Assembly: GCA_021203305.1 (NCBI GenBank)
Contig: JAJQBK010000026.1
Location: forward strand, 1 to 64,000
Direction: 5' to 3'
Origin: Lachnospiraceae bacterium
GTDB lineage: Bacteria > Bacillota > Clostridia > Lachnospirales > Lachnospiraceae
DNA: 64,000 nt
Shown: in pieces, positions 33,933 through 43,231 of the stretch
Numbering within the stretch: position 1 is the stretch's first letter
Layout: every line of letters begins with the position of its first letter
Notes under the pieces: model-generated
Told to the model about the DNA's origin: nothing
The model's input: only the letters and a program-made list of their open reading frames with translations
Databases searched by the model: none
Position numbers and translations under genes: made by a program

Positions 33933-35555
33933 TTATTCGTCATCGGCGCTTTCCTCTCCCTCTGAATAGTAACCCCACTTCTCAATCAGACAGGTATGCC
34001 TCTTATTCTCATCCGCCTTATCATAATTGATCCCCACTAAGAGCAGTTCCCCGCCATAATCCTTCAGTGCGCCCTGATAGCGCCTGTCCTTAATCTGCTG
34101 AATCGCAGTATCCGCTGTTTTATCATATTTCAGCTCCACGATCATGGCTGGTTTATCTATGCCCTTTCTCGGCAGAAAAGCCAGGTCTGCAAAGCCTTTT
34201 CCCGTGGGAAGCTCCCGGATAATCGTGTAATAATTTCTGGCTGTGTAAAAAGCGATCGTGATGGCGCAGCTTAAGGAATTTTCATCGTTATATTGGAGAA
34301 TAGATGTCTCCGAGGAATGCACTTCATCCAGGGCCGCCGCCACCGCCTGGCTGTTGAAGCTGATCGCGGCATTCAGCAGATCTTCTGAAGCCCGCAGCGC
34401 CCTGTTCACGCCCCGCCAGTCCGTATTCTGGACAGCAACCTTAAAGGACTCTGCCACCTCCAGATTGGGAATATATGCCTGATTCCTTGGCTCATCGTAG
34501 GCAAAATAGCCCAGATGGATCAACAGTGTCAGCACATCATCCCTGCTTTTAAAAGAAGTCAGGTCGTTCTGAAAACTCAATGTCTCAATCCCTATCCGTT
34601 GTCCGGCAAGAGCAGCTACAATCGCGTCCTTCAGGCCATCAAAATTCATGCTGATGTAATCCTTCAGAGACTCATAGGTCTCCGAAGTCGTCCAGTAACT
34701 GCGGAAACTCCTTCTGCGTATCGCGGACATAACCGAATTAGGGCTATACACAGAAGCTATTGTCTCAAAAGAATATCCATCATACCATCTCTTCATTTTT
34801 TCAAAACTGATATTCCTTTCTTCACACAGCCTGCATACTTCATCCTCAGTAAAGCCAACATAGGAAGCCAAAATATCCGGTTTTGTCATGGTAAATTCCT
34901 GAAAATCTGTCAGCGCAGATTCCGTGCCATACCTTTTGATCGGTAATATACCTGTTATATAAGCCGCTGCGATTGTCTCATCCGTTACCGTACCGCCCTT
35001 AAAAAGCCCTCTCAGCAGCTGCACATACTCCTTCTGCAGCCCACTGTCGTTCTTCGCCTCCCGAAACAGCGCGTCCCACTCATCAATAATAACCACAAAC
35101 TCATTGTCCGTTCGCTGGCTGACCGCCGCAAGCGCGTCCGCTAAAACGGTCTCTCCCTCTTTCACGCAGTCCGGATAAGCCTGTCTCAGCTCCTCAATGA
35201 CCTTTTTCTGAATATCACGAACTACATTTTTGATATCCTCCGCAGTGGAAATAAATCTCGTTATGTCGAGATAGATGACATCGAACTGATTCAAATATTT
35301 CTCAAAGGATTCCTTTCGGGAAATCTCAAGCCCCTCAAAAAGCGCCCGGGAATCACAGCTCTTATCATAATACGCACACAGCATTTTGGCCGCAAAGGAC
35401 TTTCCGAATCTCCTGGGACGGCTGAAGCAGGTCAGCCTGTCAGGAGAGGTATTGATCGTGCTGTTCACGTAGTCAATCAACCCGGTTTTATCCACATAAG
35501 TGCCGTTTAATATTCCTTTAAACCCTTTATTTCCGGGATTCAGGTAAATGCCCAT
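33933..35555 (-). CDS. AAA-ATPase-like / PD-(D/E)XK nuclease-like protein
   Basis: 540 residues. An N-terminal ATPase-like domain begins YLNPGNKGF and has FSRPRRFGKS, a Walker A variant, near residue 50, and Walker B FVVIIDEWDALF near residue 160. The C-terminal 110 residues form a PD-(D/E)XK-like nuclease: GFADLAFLPRKG with Asp, then AMIVELKYDK with the E-x-K pair. The combination (AAA-ATPase-like plus PD-(D/E)XK nuclease) is abundant in anaerobic gut bacteria; its function is unknown, with mobile-element or defence roles proposed. The ATG at 35555 has GGAG five to six bases upstream. A broken relative lies at 55950-57012. Confidence 0.85.
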   Translation of the reverse strand: MGIYLNPGNKGFKGILNGTYVDKTGLIDYVNSTINTSPDRLTCFSRPRRFGKSFAAKMLCAYYDKSCDSRALFEGLEISRKESFEKYLNQFDVIYLDITRFISTAEDIKNVVRDIQKKVIEELRQAYPDCVKEGETVLADALAAVSQRTDNEFVVIIDEWDALFREAKNDSGLQKEYVQLLRGLFKGGTVTDETIAAAYITGILPIKRYGTESALTDFQEFTMTKPDILASYVGFTEDEVCRLCEERNISFEKMKRWYDGYSFETIASVYSPNSVMSAIRRRSFRSYWTTSETYESLKDYISMNFDGLKDAIVAALAGQRIGIETLSFQNDLTSFKSRDDVLTLLIHLGYFAYDEPRNQAYIPNLEVAESFKVAVQNTDWRGVNRALRASEDLLNAAISFNSQAVAAALDEVHSSETSILQYNDENSLSCAITIAFYTARNYYTIIRELPTGKGFADLAFLPRKGIDKPAMIVELKYDKTADTAIQQIKDRRYQGALKDYGGELLLVGINYDKADENKRHTCLIEKWGYYSEGEESADDE

Positions 35556-35607
35556 CTGCGCTCCTCTTATTCTTCTCATTGTAAATGGTCAGCTGTTGCT
35601 TCTCTAC

Positions 35608-35636
35608 ATTTTAAACCGCAGCCGCGGGGAAGTCAA
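35608..35636 (-). promoter_or_regulatory. promoter of the AAA/nuclease gene
   Basis: Minus strand TTGACT (35636-35631), 17 bp, TAAAAT (35613-35608), about 50 bases before the ATG. Confidence 0.7.
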
Positions 35637-35646
35637 TGAAATATCA

Positions 35647-35763
35647 TCAACCCAAAGAACAGATATTCTTCAAATAGCGGAGCAGCGCTTCCGCATCTTC
35701 TGGTTCCGCGCTTCTGAGAATAATCTTCCTTCCGCTGAGATCATTTATCCTCTTTTGATTCAT
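35647..35763 (-). pseudogene. N-terminal fragment of a GNAT acetyltransferase
   Basis: 38 residues with the typical start of a GNAT domain: a short leader, then KIILRSAEPEDAEALLRYLK, followed by a stop where the acetyl-CoA domain should begin. It has a start codon and an upstream GGAG. The remaining 100-plus residues are missing; the AAA gene promoter lies immediately beyond the break. It occupies most of the 238-base gap 35556-35793. Confidence 0.6.
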
Positions 35764-35793
35764 CTTTATAATTTTCTCCGGTTTTCCTTCTTA

Positions 35794-38700
35794 TTATTTT
35801 CGATCCACCCGCAGTGCGTGTATCCTCTCGTCATACTGGCAGGAGGTGTGCGCAATCCAGGGCAGCAGAGCGTTCACCTCCATCACCAGCTGATCATTTA
35901 ACACATAGGGGGCTCCGTCCATCAGGTTTTCCTTTCCGTTGATCAGCAAAAAGGTCTGTCCTGTCTGGGCGATCAGATGATTTTCTCCGGAAAACACCTC
36001 CAGTTTTCCGACATCTGCGTCATATATATATTGAAACTCCCCCTTCCATAGAGTCTGCATTCTCCCCAGCAGTACCAGAATATTGCCCCAGACACTGCCG
36101 TTTTTATTGACAGAAGGAACCCCTCTGCTGTCCGGCTCCTGACCGTTGATCAGAATTTTGCAGTCATCCTGATCCGCGGGCTCATATTTCATGGCATCCG
36201 CGTCAGGATTGGGCAGGAAGGCATCCGTAGTAACCGGAGCAGTCACCGGATATATCTCGTACATGCCATGCTCCCGGGGCAAAGCAAGAGGACTTACCTC
36301 AGCCGATACGCTGGAAAACTCCACCGCCACAGACTCCAGTCCTTTCATGGCCGCTTTCACACGAATAGCGCCGGCTTTTGGCATTGAACGCAGGAAAATC
36401 CGATTGCAGCCACATTCCGCATATACGTAATTCTGATGAATCACGCTGTCATTCTTTCCATATCCGTTGAATCGGCCGCTGTTATACCCTCCAAGGAAAA
36501 CTGCCGCCCCCTCTGTCTCAAAATCAATCCTGTCATCACACAGCGGACAGCGCCGCCCGTCGCTGTCCACCACCTCCACGTCCAGATAGGCAATATCCGC
36601 CCCATCGGCCAGCAGGCCATCCGGCGCGGTATGGACACTCAGACGAAGTGCGGCGGGGGCTTCGGCTGTGTACACGGTGTCTCGCGCTGCAGGCTTCCAT
36701 ATCGCTCGCTCCCTGTTGTGGGCAATTACTTCTCCCAGCGCGCCCTCCAGAGACAAGCCCGCCGATTCACATTCATCATTTCTGCAGAACCCGATAGCCG
36801 TCACCTCTCCGGATCGGGTCACATCCACTCCTTCAAACGGGAAAATAAATCCGTTAACCGGCTTCTCACAAACACCAGCTGTCTCTCCATTCACTAAAAG
36901 CTCTACCTTCAGAATGTCGTAGCTGGCCGCCACATACACCGTCTTGTGCTTAGGATCTCTGTAAGCGAACTCTCCGGTTTCCTCCCAGTAATCCCCGTTA
37001 AACTGTTTTAAGGGATAGCGATACCTGTCTTCTCCCTCCTGAGGATAATTCCAGTGGCCGATAATCTTCACCATCGGCGTCCTCGACTGCATCGCCTGAT
37101 ACACGGCAAAATTCTGCTTGGGGATGCGGGCCGCATCCATCCGTCCGCTCATCCTGGCATTCTCCGAGCAGGCCTGCCGCCCGTGCTGGGCAGAATCCGT
37201 CCAGCAAAGAGCCGCGGCGGCACTGTACATATCCTTTCCGGAGGCGCCGCCGATTCTGTCATGGAAAAATTCCGCATAGCCCCGGGCTTCCGCCAGAATT
37301 AAATCCTCCATGGTCAGGTCGTAAAAATTCTTCCCCGGCTGCTTTTTGCCCCCCTTTCCCAGATAAAGTCCCCTGAAATCATAGTCCGGCGGCGTGAAAT
37401 CGTCCCAGATTCGCCGGGCCGCTTCCTCCCTGCTGTACTCCGTCTCCGTTACCGGGCCGTGCTCCGCCCAGGCTCTGGCGGCGTGACGGTTTAACATGGT
37501 GCCCACATACTCGGACTCCGCCACATCCTCCTGTGTATTCAGCGTCCGACAGCCCATAAAACGACCACCGCTGGGATCCAGCTTCCGTTTCAGAATCGTC
37601 ATTTCCCGCATGTGAGAAGCGTTGATTCTGTTATTTCCGGCTTCCCAGAACAGAATGGAGGGATGATTTCTGAAGGCGATAATCACGTCCCGCATCAGCT
37701 CCACCCTCTGATCCCATCTGCGGCCGAAGTTTTCCGCCTCCTTGTCCCCGGCGGGCTGGGTTACAACCACGCCGTGACGATCTGTACTGCGGATATCCGC
37801 CGGGGAGGCCGCCACATGCATCCAGCGGATATGATTGGAATTGCTTTCCTTCACCCACATCATATCCTGATCCTTCAGCCACTGAGGCGCAATTCCGATG
37901 GCCGGCCACTCGTTGGCCGCCCGCTGGGCATAGCCGGTCAGCCACACCCGATGCCCGTTGATCAGCACGCCCCTGTCCTTGTCGTACCCCACTTCCCGGA
38001 AACCGGTTTCCACCGTCTCCCGGTCCAGGATCTCTCCTCCGCACTCTAATTCCAAGATCACCCGATACAGATAGGGATCCTCAATATTCCAGAAACGAAG
38101 CTCCAACGCCTCTGATTGTGCTGACACGGTTGTCACTTTTACAGAATCCAGCACTGTCGGAGCAACCTCGTCCTCCTCCCGGGGGATATAATGCTTTTTC
38201 ACCGCGGATCCGCTCTTTTCACCCTCCTGTAAGACAAAGGTCTTTTTCCCAACAGCCGGTTCTCTTTTCAGCGAAAGCTCTGACGCTTCTTCTTCCTGAT
38301 GAAGCTCCTCTGTCACAGACTTATCCGTCAGATATTCCTCCTCATACGCGTCCTCCGGTGTTATGGACAACCGTGACTTCACCTCTCCCACCGCGGGAAT
38401 CTCAGTCTCCTCCGAATAAGAAGAAGCGATGCCAACTCCATCCAGAGTCTCCACCGTCACCTTCAGCCGCGCCTTCACATCCTGAGCTGTCTCATTCCTC
38501 ACCTCAGCATCCACACAGACTCTGGCTGTATTTTTTTTCACATTATAGTCGCTTCCATAGACATACACGCCGCCGGTCTGCAGATTGCTGTACAGCGGAA
38601 GGGTCAGATAAACCCTCGGCTTCACATGCAGTTCCACCGACCGTGTAATACCGCCCACGGAAGGGTTAAAATCATTGCAGTTCCAGAAATATCCCACTCC

Positions 38701-39243
38701 TTCCCGTTCCGGCGGCACCAAAGCCTCCTGGGACGCCAGATAGGAGCCCGGCTCCACATCCGTTTTGTTGGGAGTCTCCGCAATGCAAAAGGCAATGTCC
38801 CGGGTACAGGTATTGTCCGAGGCTACCGCGATCAGATTTTCCTTCTCAAACTCCACATATTCCGTAATATCGAAACCGAAAGGAGCCACACCGTTCTCAC
38901 AGTATCCCGCCATTCTGCCGTTGACATACAGATAACAGGTCTGTCGGACGCCCTCAAAGGCCAGCAGAATCTTGCTGTTTCGGGGCTGATCGGACAAGTC
39001 CACCCACTTGCGGTAAAAGCAGCAGGTCCGCTTCTGGCCGCTGCCCGCGTCCTGAATCCGGTTTACAAACAAATCCACGTCATTAAAGGTATGGGGCAGA
39101 GAGACCTCCTTCCAGCCGATCTCCTGAAATTCTTTCTCATAAAAATATTTTCCCGTGCTGTCCTTATGCTTCTCCAGCGCATCACGCAATGGAAAGGCGT
39201 CCGCCAGCAGAAAATGCCAGCAGTAATTAAAATTATATTTCAT
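35794..39243 (-). CDS. GH2 family glycoside hydrolase with Asn at the acid/base position
   Basis: 1149 residues. Order: sugar-binding domain (about 1-200), immunoglobulin-like domain, TIM barrel (about 420-780), and C-terminal beta domains with a final copper-amine-oxidase-N-like segment (VLNDQLVMEVNALLP). The usual GNE acid/base motif reads FWEAGNNRI, with Asn538 where Glu is expected; the nucleophile is probably Glu602 in TETEY. A strongly charged insertion of about 70 residues (about 38150-38360) interrupts the second domain. No signal peptide. Substrate could be a beta-galactoside or glucuronide; activity with the changed residue is uncertain. Promoter at 39276. Confidence 0.85.
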   Translation of the reverse strand: MKYNFNYCWHFLLADAFPLRDALEKHKDSTGKYFYEKEFQEIGWKEVSLPHTFNDVDLFVNRIQDAGSGQKRTCCFYRKWVDLSDQPRNSKILLAFEGVRQTCYLYVNGRMAGYCENGVAPFGFDITEYVEFEKENLIAVASDNTCTRDIAFCIAETPNKTDVEPGSYLASQEALVPPEREGVGYFWNCNDFNPSVGGITRSVELHVKPRVYLTLPLYSNLQTGGVYVYGSDYNVKKNTARVCVDAEVRNETAQDVKARLKVTVETLDGVGIASSYSEETEIPAVGEVKSRLSITPEDAYEEEYLTDKSVTEELHQEEEASELSLKREPAVGKKTFVLQEGEKSGSAVKKHYIPREEDEVAPTVLDSVKVTTVSAQSEALELRFWNIEDPYLYRVILELECGGEILDRETVETGFREVGYDKDRGVLINGHRVWLTGYAQRAANEWPAIGIAPQWLKDQDMMWVKESNSNHIRWMHVAASPADIRSTDRHGVVVTQPAGDKEAENFGRRWDQRVELMRDVIIAFRNHPSILFWEAGNNRINASHMREMTILKRKLDPSGGRFMGCRTLNTQEDVAESEYVGTMLNRHAARAWAEHGPVTETEYSREEAARRIWDDFTPPDYDFRGLYLGKGGKKQPGKNFYDLTMEDLILAEARGYAEFFHDRIGGASGKDMYSAAAALCWTDSAQHGRQACSENARMSGRMDAARIPKQNFAVYQAMQSRTPMVKIIGHWNYPQEGEDRYRYPLKQFNGDYWEETGEFAYRDPKHKTVYVAASYDILKVELLVNGETAGVCEKPVNGFIFPFEGVDVTRSGEVTAIGFCRNDECESAGLSLEGALGEVIAHNRERAIWKPAARDTVYTAEAPAALRLSVHTAPDGLLADGADIAYLDVEVVDSDGRRCPLCDDRIDFETEGAAVFLGGYNSGRFNGYGKNDSVIHQNYVYAECGCNRIFLRSMPKAGAIRVKAAMKGLESVAVEFSSVSAEVSPLALPREHGMYEIYPVTAPVTTDAFLPNPDADAMKYEPADQDDCKILINGQEPDSRGVPSVNKNGSVWGNILVLLGRMQTLWKGEFQYIYDADVGKLEVFSGENHLIAQTGQTFLLINGKENLMDGAPYVLNDQLVMEVNALLPWIAHTSCQYDERIHALRVDRK

Positions 39244-39275
39244 GCTTTTTCCTTTCGGTGATTCTTGCTGTTTAT

Positions 39276-39305
39276 ATTTTACGCCAGTACATCGCCGAAA
39301 GTCAA
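39276..39305 (-). promoter_or_regulatory. promoter of the large GH2 gene
   Basis: Minus strand TTGACT (39305-39300), 18 bp, TAAAAT (39281-39276). It overlaps the stop codon of the upstream araC-type gene. Confidence 0.6.
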
Positions 39306-40246
39306 CTCTCCGATTTCATCCCGCATTTTTTTACCGGCATCCACACCTCTGTTTTTCTCTCCTCCCGCGGCATCCAGTGATACACCACCAGCTCCGGCCC
39401 GTCCGCCAGTTCAAAGCCCAGATCCGGCATCCACTCCGTCAGAATCCGAACTCTTCTCCCCAGCAGTTCAAAGAGCTCATGAATGGTATTTTTTGCATCC
39501 TTCGTCTCAAAAATGATGTAAGTGGTTCTGGGCAGCGCAATATATTCCAGAGCAAGCTCTTCCACAAAATCCACTCCCGTCACCGCATGGTTATACAATT
39601 CCTCCCTCTCATAGCTGTCCAGCACATGACAGTAATAATAATCGTACCCCTCATCCGTTATATTCGTCATAACGCAATGTGCATCCTTATTTTCCGCGCT
39701 GGCCGCCCCGCTCAGGAACCATTGCTTCCCTCTGGTGGTTGCAAAGAGCTCCTCTTCCTGCGCCTCCCGCTCCTTCCCGTAGGGTGCCCCGGTAAAATGG
39801 GTTTTAAAGCCCGTCAGAAACATCTCTTCCTTTTCCTCTATCCGATAGTCCATCAGACTTCCTCCTTCCAGTGAAATTTTAAGGGTCAGGCGGGAGAAGG
39901 CTTTTAAGCTGCTCCCGTTCATCCTGGCCGCTGACGGCGAAATCCCGTGAAATTTATGAAATGCCTTCGCAAAGCTGTCCGGACTTTCATATCCGTATTT
40001 CAGAGCGGCATCGATCACTTTGATTTTGCCCGCGGCAAGCTCCGCCCCCGCCAGGGAAAGCCGCCGGTTCCGGATATATTCCCCAAGAGTCATGCCGCAC
40101 AGAAGGCTGAATATCCGCTGAAAATGATAGCTGGAGGAAAAGCCCCTGGCGGCGATGGAGTCGTAATCCAACTCCTCCGTGATATGATTTTCTATATAGT
40201 CAATGGCCGACTGCATTCCCGTGATCCAGTCCATCTTTCCCTCCAT
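39302..40246 (-). CDS. AraC-family regulator with GyrI-like effector domain
   Basis: 314 residues. The AraC DNA-binding domain is at the N-terminus (about 8-105): ITEELDYDSIAARGFSSSYHFQRIF as the first helix-turn-helix and ALKYGYESPDSFAKAFHKFHGISP as the second. A GyrI/Rob-like effector-binding domain follows (about 130-310), a fold that binds hydrophobic drugs or small cations. Two starts are plausible, 40246 and 40234, each with GGAGG five to six bases upstream. It lies 84 bases downstream of an ABC exporter gene and may regulate it. This is inference from position and from BmrR/Rob-like family behaviour. Confidence 0.88.
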   Translation of the reverse strand: MEGKMDWITGMQSAIDYIENHITEELDYDSIAARGFSSSYHFQRIFSLLCGMTLGEYIRNRRLSLAGAELAAGKIKVIDAALKYGYESPDSFAKAFHKFHGISPSAARMNGSSLKAFSRLTLKISLEGGSLMDYRIEEKEEMFLTGFKTHFTGAPYGKEREAQEEELFATTRGKQWFLSGAASAENKDAHCVMTNITDEGYDYYYCHVLDSYEREELYNHAVTGVDFVEELALEYIALPRTTYIIFETKDAKNTIHELFELLGRRVRILTEWMPDLGFELADGPELVVYHWMPREERKTEVWMPVKKCGMKSES

Positions 40247-40330
40247 CCTCTACCTCCATTGTGCGGCTGCCTTTTAACTCCTCTGTTCTGCCCAGTTCAT
40301 GGATCTGACCGCTGCATTTCTATTTCCCTG

Positions 40331-42106
40331 TCAGATATTCGCCTGGCATTTTATCAGACAGCCTTCGTCCATGATCAGATGCTCTGTATATCGCCCCAGA
40401 AGTCCGGCAGAAGGCTTATGCGATATCATAATCACCATCGCCTCCTCCTCCAGAAGAATGCTCTCCACATTTTCCCCGTTCTTTTCATCCAGAGCGGAGG
40501 TCACCTCATCGCAAAGATACACGTCCGGCCTTCCCACCATGGCTCTGGCCAGCGCGACCCGCTGCTTTTCTCCGCCTGAAAGCTGCTCCACGATTTCCGG
40601 TGAGATTTCCCGCCCCTTATAACGCTCCAGAAGATAGCCCAGCTTCAGCCGTTCTATCACCTCCCGGTAAACCGCCTCCGGGATATCTCTTCCCAACAGA
40701 ATATTTTCCTGAAATGTCATGCAGAATAAATACGGCTCCTGAAACACCGGGCATATATGTCTATAATACAGGGAATCCGGCACTTTGTCAGCATTTTTTC
40801 CGTTATAAAATATCGCTCCGTTCCTGCCATTATGAAGCACAGGCCCGCCTCCGCCGTCATCACCCTCTATCCCTGCCGTCGGCTGATCCAGCGTGCGGGA
40901 GAGCAGCCTCATCAGCGTGGATTTCCCGCTCCCGTTTTCTCCGGTGATCAGATATTTCTTCCCTGCCCGGAAGGTATGGCTGATATTTTTCAGAATCGAA
41001 ATTCCATTTGCCTTATATGATAAATTCTTTACACAGAGCTCCTGAAACTCCTCATCATAACCGGTTCGATCATTATCGTCCATTTCTTCCTCTCCGGTTT
41101 CTGCGCTGGCATTGCATATTTTCCTTACATTTTCTGTTTTGTTTTCAGCAGCCGGATTCCCATCCGTTTTTCGATCTGCTCCTTTCAAAATTTCCTCATA
41201 CCTTTTCAGCAGTGATTCCACTTCGTTGCGGGCATGACGCAGATAGGCCAGCACTTCAATGGGCGACGCCAGCAGACTGGCAAGCTGCAAGACTGTCACC
41301 AGACTGCCAATAGCAATATCGCCTCCGGACACCAGCACAACGCTGGTAATCAGCAGCAGCCCATCCTTGGAAAGCTGCAGAAAGGCGGTTGTCCCATATA
41401 CGGCAATCTGACATTGCAGCTGTTTTGATTCCCTTGCGGCAATTTCCTGATTTGACCGGTTCATAAAGATCACGCTTCGGCTTTGATATCCGTAGGATTT
41501 CAGGACCGGCAGCCCTCCCAGAAAGGACTGCAGCCGCGCATTATACCCCGACATGGCCTCTGACACGTTCCTTCTTGCCCTGTCCCCTCTTCTCTTCAAC
41601 AGGGATGGAAAGCAGACTATCATCACACTGAACAGAAAAATCTCCAGCGCCAGCAGCCAGTGAATGGATAAAATCGATACCGCGGAAAATAAAATCAGGC
41701 ATACACATTTGATGATATCAACAGTGCCTGCAAAATACTGCTCCACGACAGCAGGGAGGTCATTATTTAAATAAGATACAAAGGATGCCGTTTCCTCCCG
41801 GCTCACGGCGCTCCTCCTGCCGGAATACGCCTCATACGCCCTGTCCCTCATCATCACTCTCTGCCGGATTTTAAATTTTCCAGCCACAAAAGTGTCCAAC
41901 TGGCATAAAATCAGCTGCACCAGATAGATTCCCAGGTAAAGCAGTATGATTCCCGCCGCATCGGACAAATCGTCTATCACCGCCGTAATCAGCTTCCCCG
42001 CCAGAACCGGGATCAGCACCGAGTTTGCCGAATACCAGATTCCCACCAGCAGCGTTGCAAAAAAGATACAGATATTACCCTTCAGATGTGTGAAAAACGT
42101 CCTCAA
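40331..42106 (-). CDS. ABC exporter, fused permease and ATPase
   Basis: 591 residues. Six membrane helices span about 1-290; the ATPase domain follows with Walker A TGENGSGKST, signature LSGGEKQR, Walker B VYLCDEVTSALD and an ISHKP H-loop. Two hydrophilic insertions are unusual: a charged linker of about 45 residues before the ATPase domain and a Gly/Asn-rich loop (about 40790-40880) inside it. The start is probably TTG at 42106, with AGGA and GGAGG upstream; no ATG is available nearby. It would act as a homodimer or with a partner elsewhere. Substrate unknown; the AraC/GyrI gene downstream suggests drug-type substrates. Confidence 0.88.
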   Translation of the reverse strand: MRTFFTHLKGNICIFFATLLVGIWYSANSVLIPVLAGKLITAVIDDLSDAAGIILLYLGIYLVQLILCQLDTFVAGKFKIRQRVMMRDRAYEAYSGRRSAVSREETASFVSYLNNDLPAVVEQYFAGTVDIIKCVCLILFSAVSILSIHWLLALEIFLFSVMIVCFPSLLKRRGDRARRNVSEAMSGYNARLQSFLGGLPVLKSYGYQSRSVIFMNRSNQEIAARESKQLQCQIAVYGTTAFLQLSKDGLLLITSVVLVSGGDIAIGSLVTVLQLASLLASPIEVLAYLRHARNEVESLLKRYEEILKGADRKTDGNPAAENKTENVRKICNASAETGEEEMDDNDRTGYDEEFQELCVKNLSYKANGISILKNISHTFRAGKKYLITGENGSGKSTLMRLLSRTLDQPTAGIEGDDGGGGPVLHNGRNGAIFYNGKNADKVPDSLYYRHICPVFQEPYLFCMTFQENILLGRDIPEAVYREVIERLKLGYLLERYKGREISPEIVEQLSGGEKQRVALARAMVGRPDVYLCDEVTSALDEKNGENVESILLEEEAMVIMISHKPSAGLLGRYTEHLIMDEGCLIKCQANI

Positions 42107-42220
42107 AATTTCCTGCCCTCCATTTCCACAGCATAGTTCTCTGATTCTGATTTTATTTTACTGCGGCAATGGTTCCGTTTCCCGACATTTTATGCTGACA
42201 TCCGACGGGGCACACTATAG

Positions 42221-42283
42221 GTGATATTTTTCTGTTCCTTATCATTCCGGAACTTTATCTTCCTGATCAGGAAAAAATATCAC
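42221..42283. repeat. long inverted repeat between ABC gene and hicA
   Basis: GTGATATTTTTC (42221-42232) and GAAAAAATATCAC (42271-42283) pair over about 12 bp, enclosing a 38-base loop with a TTCCGGAA palindrome. It lies in the 358-base gap 42107-42464; apart from the hic promoter at the end, nothing else is recognisable there. Confidence 0.55.
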
Positions 42284-42422
42284 TTTCTTTTTATAAACTT
42301 CGAGAATGTTGCGGTTGTGATTTCAAGAAATGATAAGGCAATCTACAGGAAAGTATGTTTTAACTCCTTACGTATGTTTCCTTTAATTATTTTTCGCTTT
42401 TCGTTTAAAAAATAAATCTCCA

Positions 42423-42452
42423 TTGACTTGTAGTACCATATATAGTATTATC
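42423..42452 (+). promoter_or_regulatory. hicAB promoter with overlapping operator
   Basis: TTGACT (42423-42428), 17 bp, TATTAT (42446-42451). The spacer and -10 contain the near-palindrome TAGTACCATATATAGTATTA (16 of 20 positions symmetric), a likely HicB operator. Confidence 0.65.
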
Positions 42453-42464
42453 GAGGAGGCTTTT

Positions 42465-42692
42465 ATGCCCACCACAGAAAAGCTGATCGAAAAAATGAAG
42501 CAAAAGCCCCATGGGATTCGTCCTGAAGAAGCTGACAAAGTCCTGAAAGCTTGCGGATATCAACCGGTTCGGAAAAAAGGCAGCCATCGACAATATCTAA
42601 ATCTCATCACAGGAGATTTAATTACCATAAAGCAGGAAAATCCATTAAAAAAGGTATATGTCACAGATATTTTGCGCAGAATCGGCCAATAG
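42465..42692 (+). CDS. hicA: HicA-type mRNA interferase toxin
   Basis: 75 residues with the double-stranded-RNA-binding-like HicA fold. LKACGYQPVRKKGSHRQYLN contains the catalytic His41 in the G-S-H motif, and the C-terminus reads KKVYVTDILRRIG. It cleaves mRNA and is neutralised by HicB, encoded 39 bases downstream. The ATG at 42465 has GAGGAGG five bases upstream. Gene order toxin then antitoxin is normal for hicAB. Confidence 0.9.
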   Translation: MPTTEKLIEKMKQKPHGIRPEEADKVLKACGYQPVRKKGSHRQYLNLITGDLITIKQENPLKKVYVTDILRRIGQ

Positions 42693-42731
42693 AAGAAAGG
42701 CAAAAGTACGCGCAGGAGGGAATAATACAAT

Positions 42732-43076
42732 ATGGAAGTCAAAGATTATATGAAATTGCCCTATACGAGAATTGTTCAGGAAATCCACGATGAAAGCGGT
42801 CATTATTTTTACGGGAAAATTCTGGAGCTGGACGGCTGCCAGAGTACAGGCGATACTCTGGATGATCTCTACGAAAGTCTGAACGAAGCCATGGAGGGTT
42901 ATCTGGAAACAAAGATAGAAAATCATCTGAATATCCCCCTGCCGTCCACAGCGGATGGCTACAGCGGTAAATTCGTCGTAAGACTGCCAAAATCACTGCA
43001 TCAGAGATTAGTGATAGAGGCCGACAGAGAAGGCATCAGCCTCAACCAGCTGGCTGTTTATAAGCTGGCGCGGTAA
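42732..43076 (+). CDS. hicB: HicB-type antitoxin
   Basis: 114 residues. The N-terminal HicB domain has YFYGKILELDGCQSTGDTLDDLYESLNEAM, the degenerate-RNase-H-like signature. The C-terminus (about 78-114) is a ribbon-helix-helix: GKFVVRLPKSLHQRLVIEADREGISLNQL, which would bind the hic operator. GGAGGG lies about 11 bases before the ATG; a second in-frame ATG seven codons later is possible. It neutralises HicA and autoregulates. Confidence 0.9.
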   Translation: MEVKDYMKLPYTRIVQEIHDESGHYFYGKILELDGCQSTGDTLDDLYESLNEAMEGYLETKIENHLNIPLPSTADGYSGKFVVRLPKSLHQRLVIEADREGISLNQLAVYKLAR

Positions 43077-43149
43077 TTGCCGAACAAGCTGCCAATATCC
43101 TGCGCATATTCATAACAAAAACTTATATTTTTCCCTCAAATCTGCTTGC

Positions 43150-43184
43150 AAATGCTTGCATTTAGCTTCTATATGCAGTATATT
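43150..43184 (+). promoter_or_regulatory. promoter and palindromic operator of the RelBE-type pair
   Basis: TTGCAT (43156-43161), 17 bp, TATATT (43179-43184). The perfect palindrome AAATGCTTGCATTT (43150-43163) covers the -35 box, and a further TTGCA lies just upstream. This is the position expected for antitoxin autorepression. Confidence 0.65.
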
Positions 43185-43231
43185 ATAAAAAGAATGTGGT
43201 TTCGTGCACAGAAAGAAAGGAGTTGATATTC

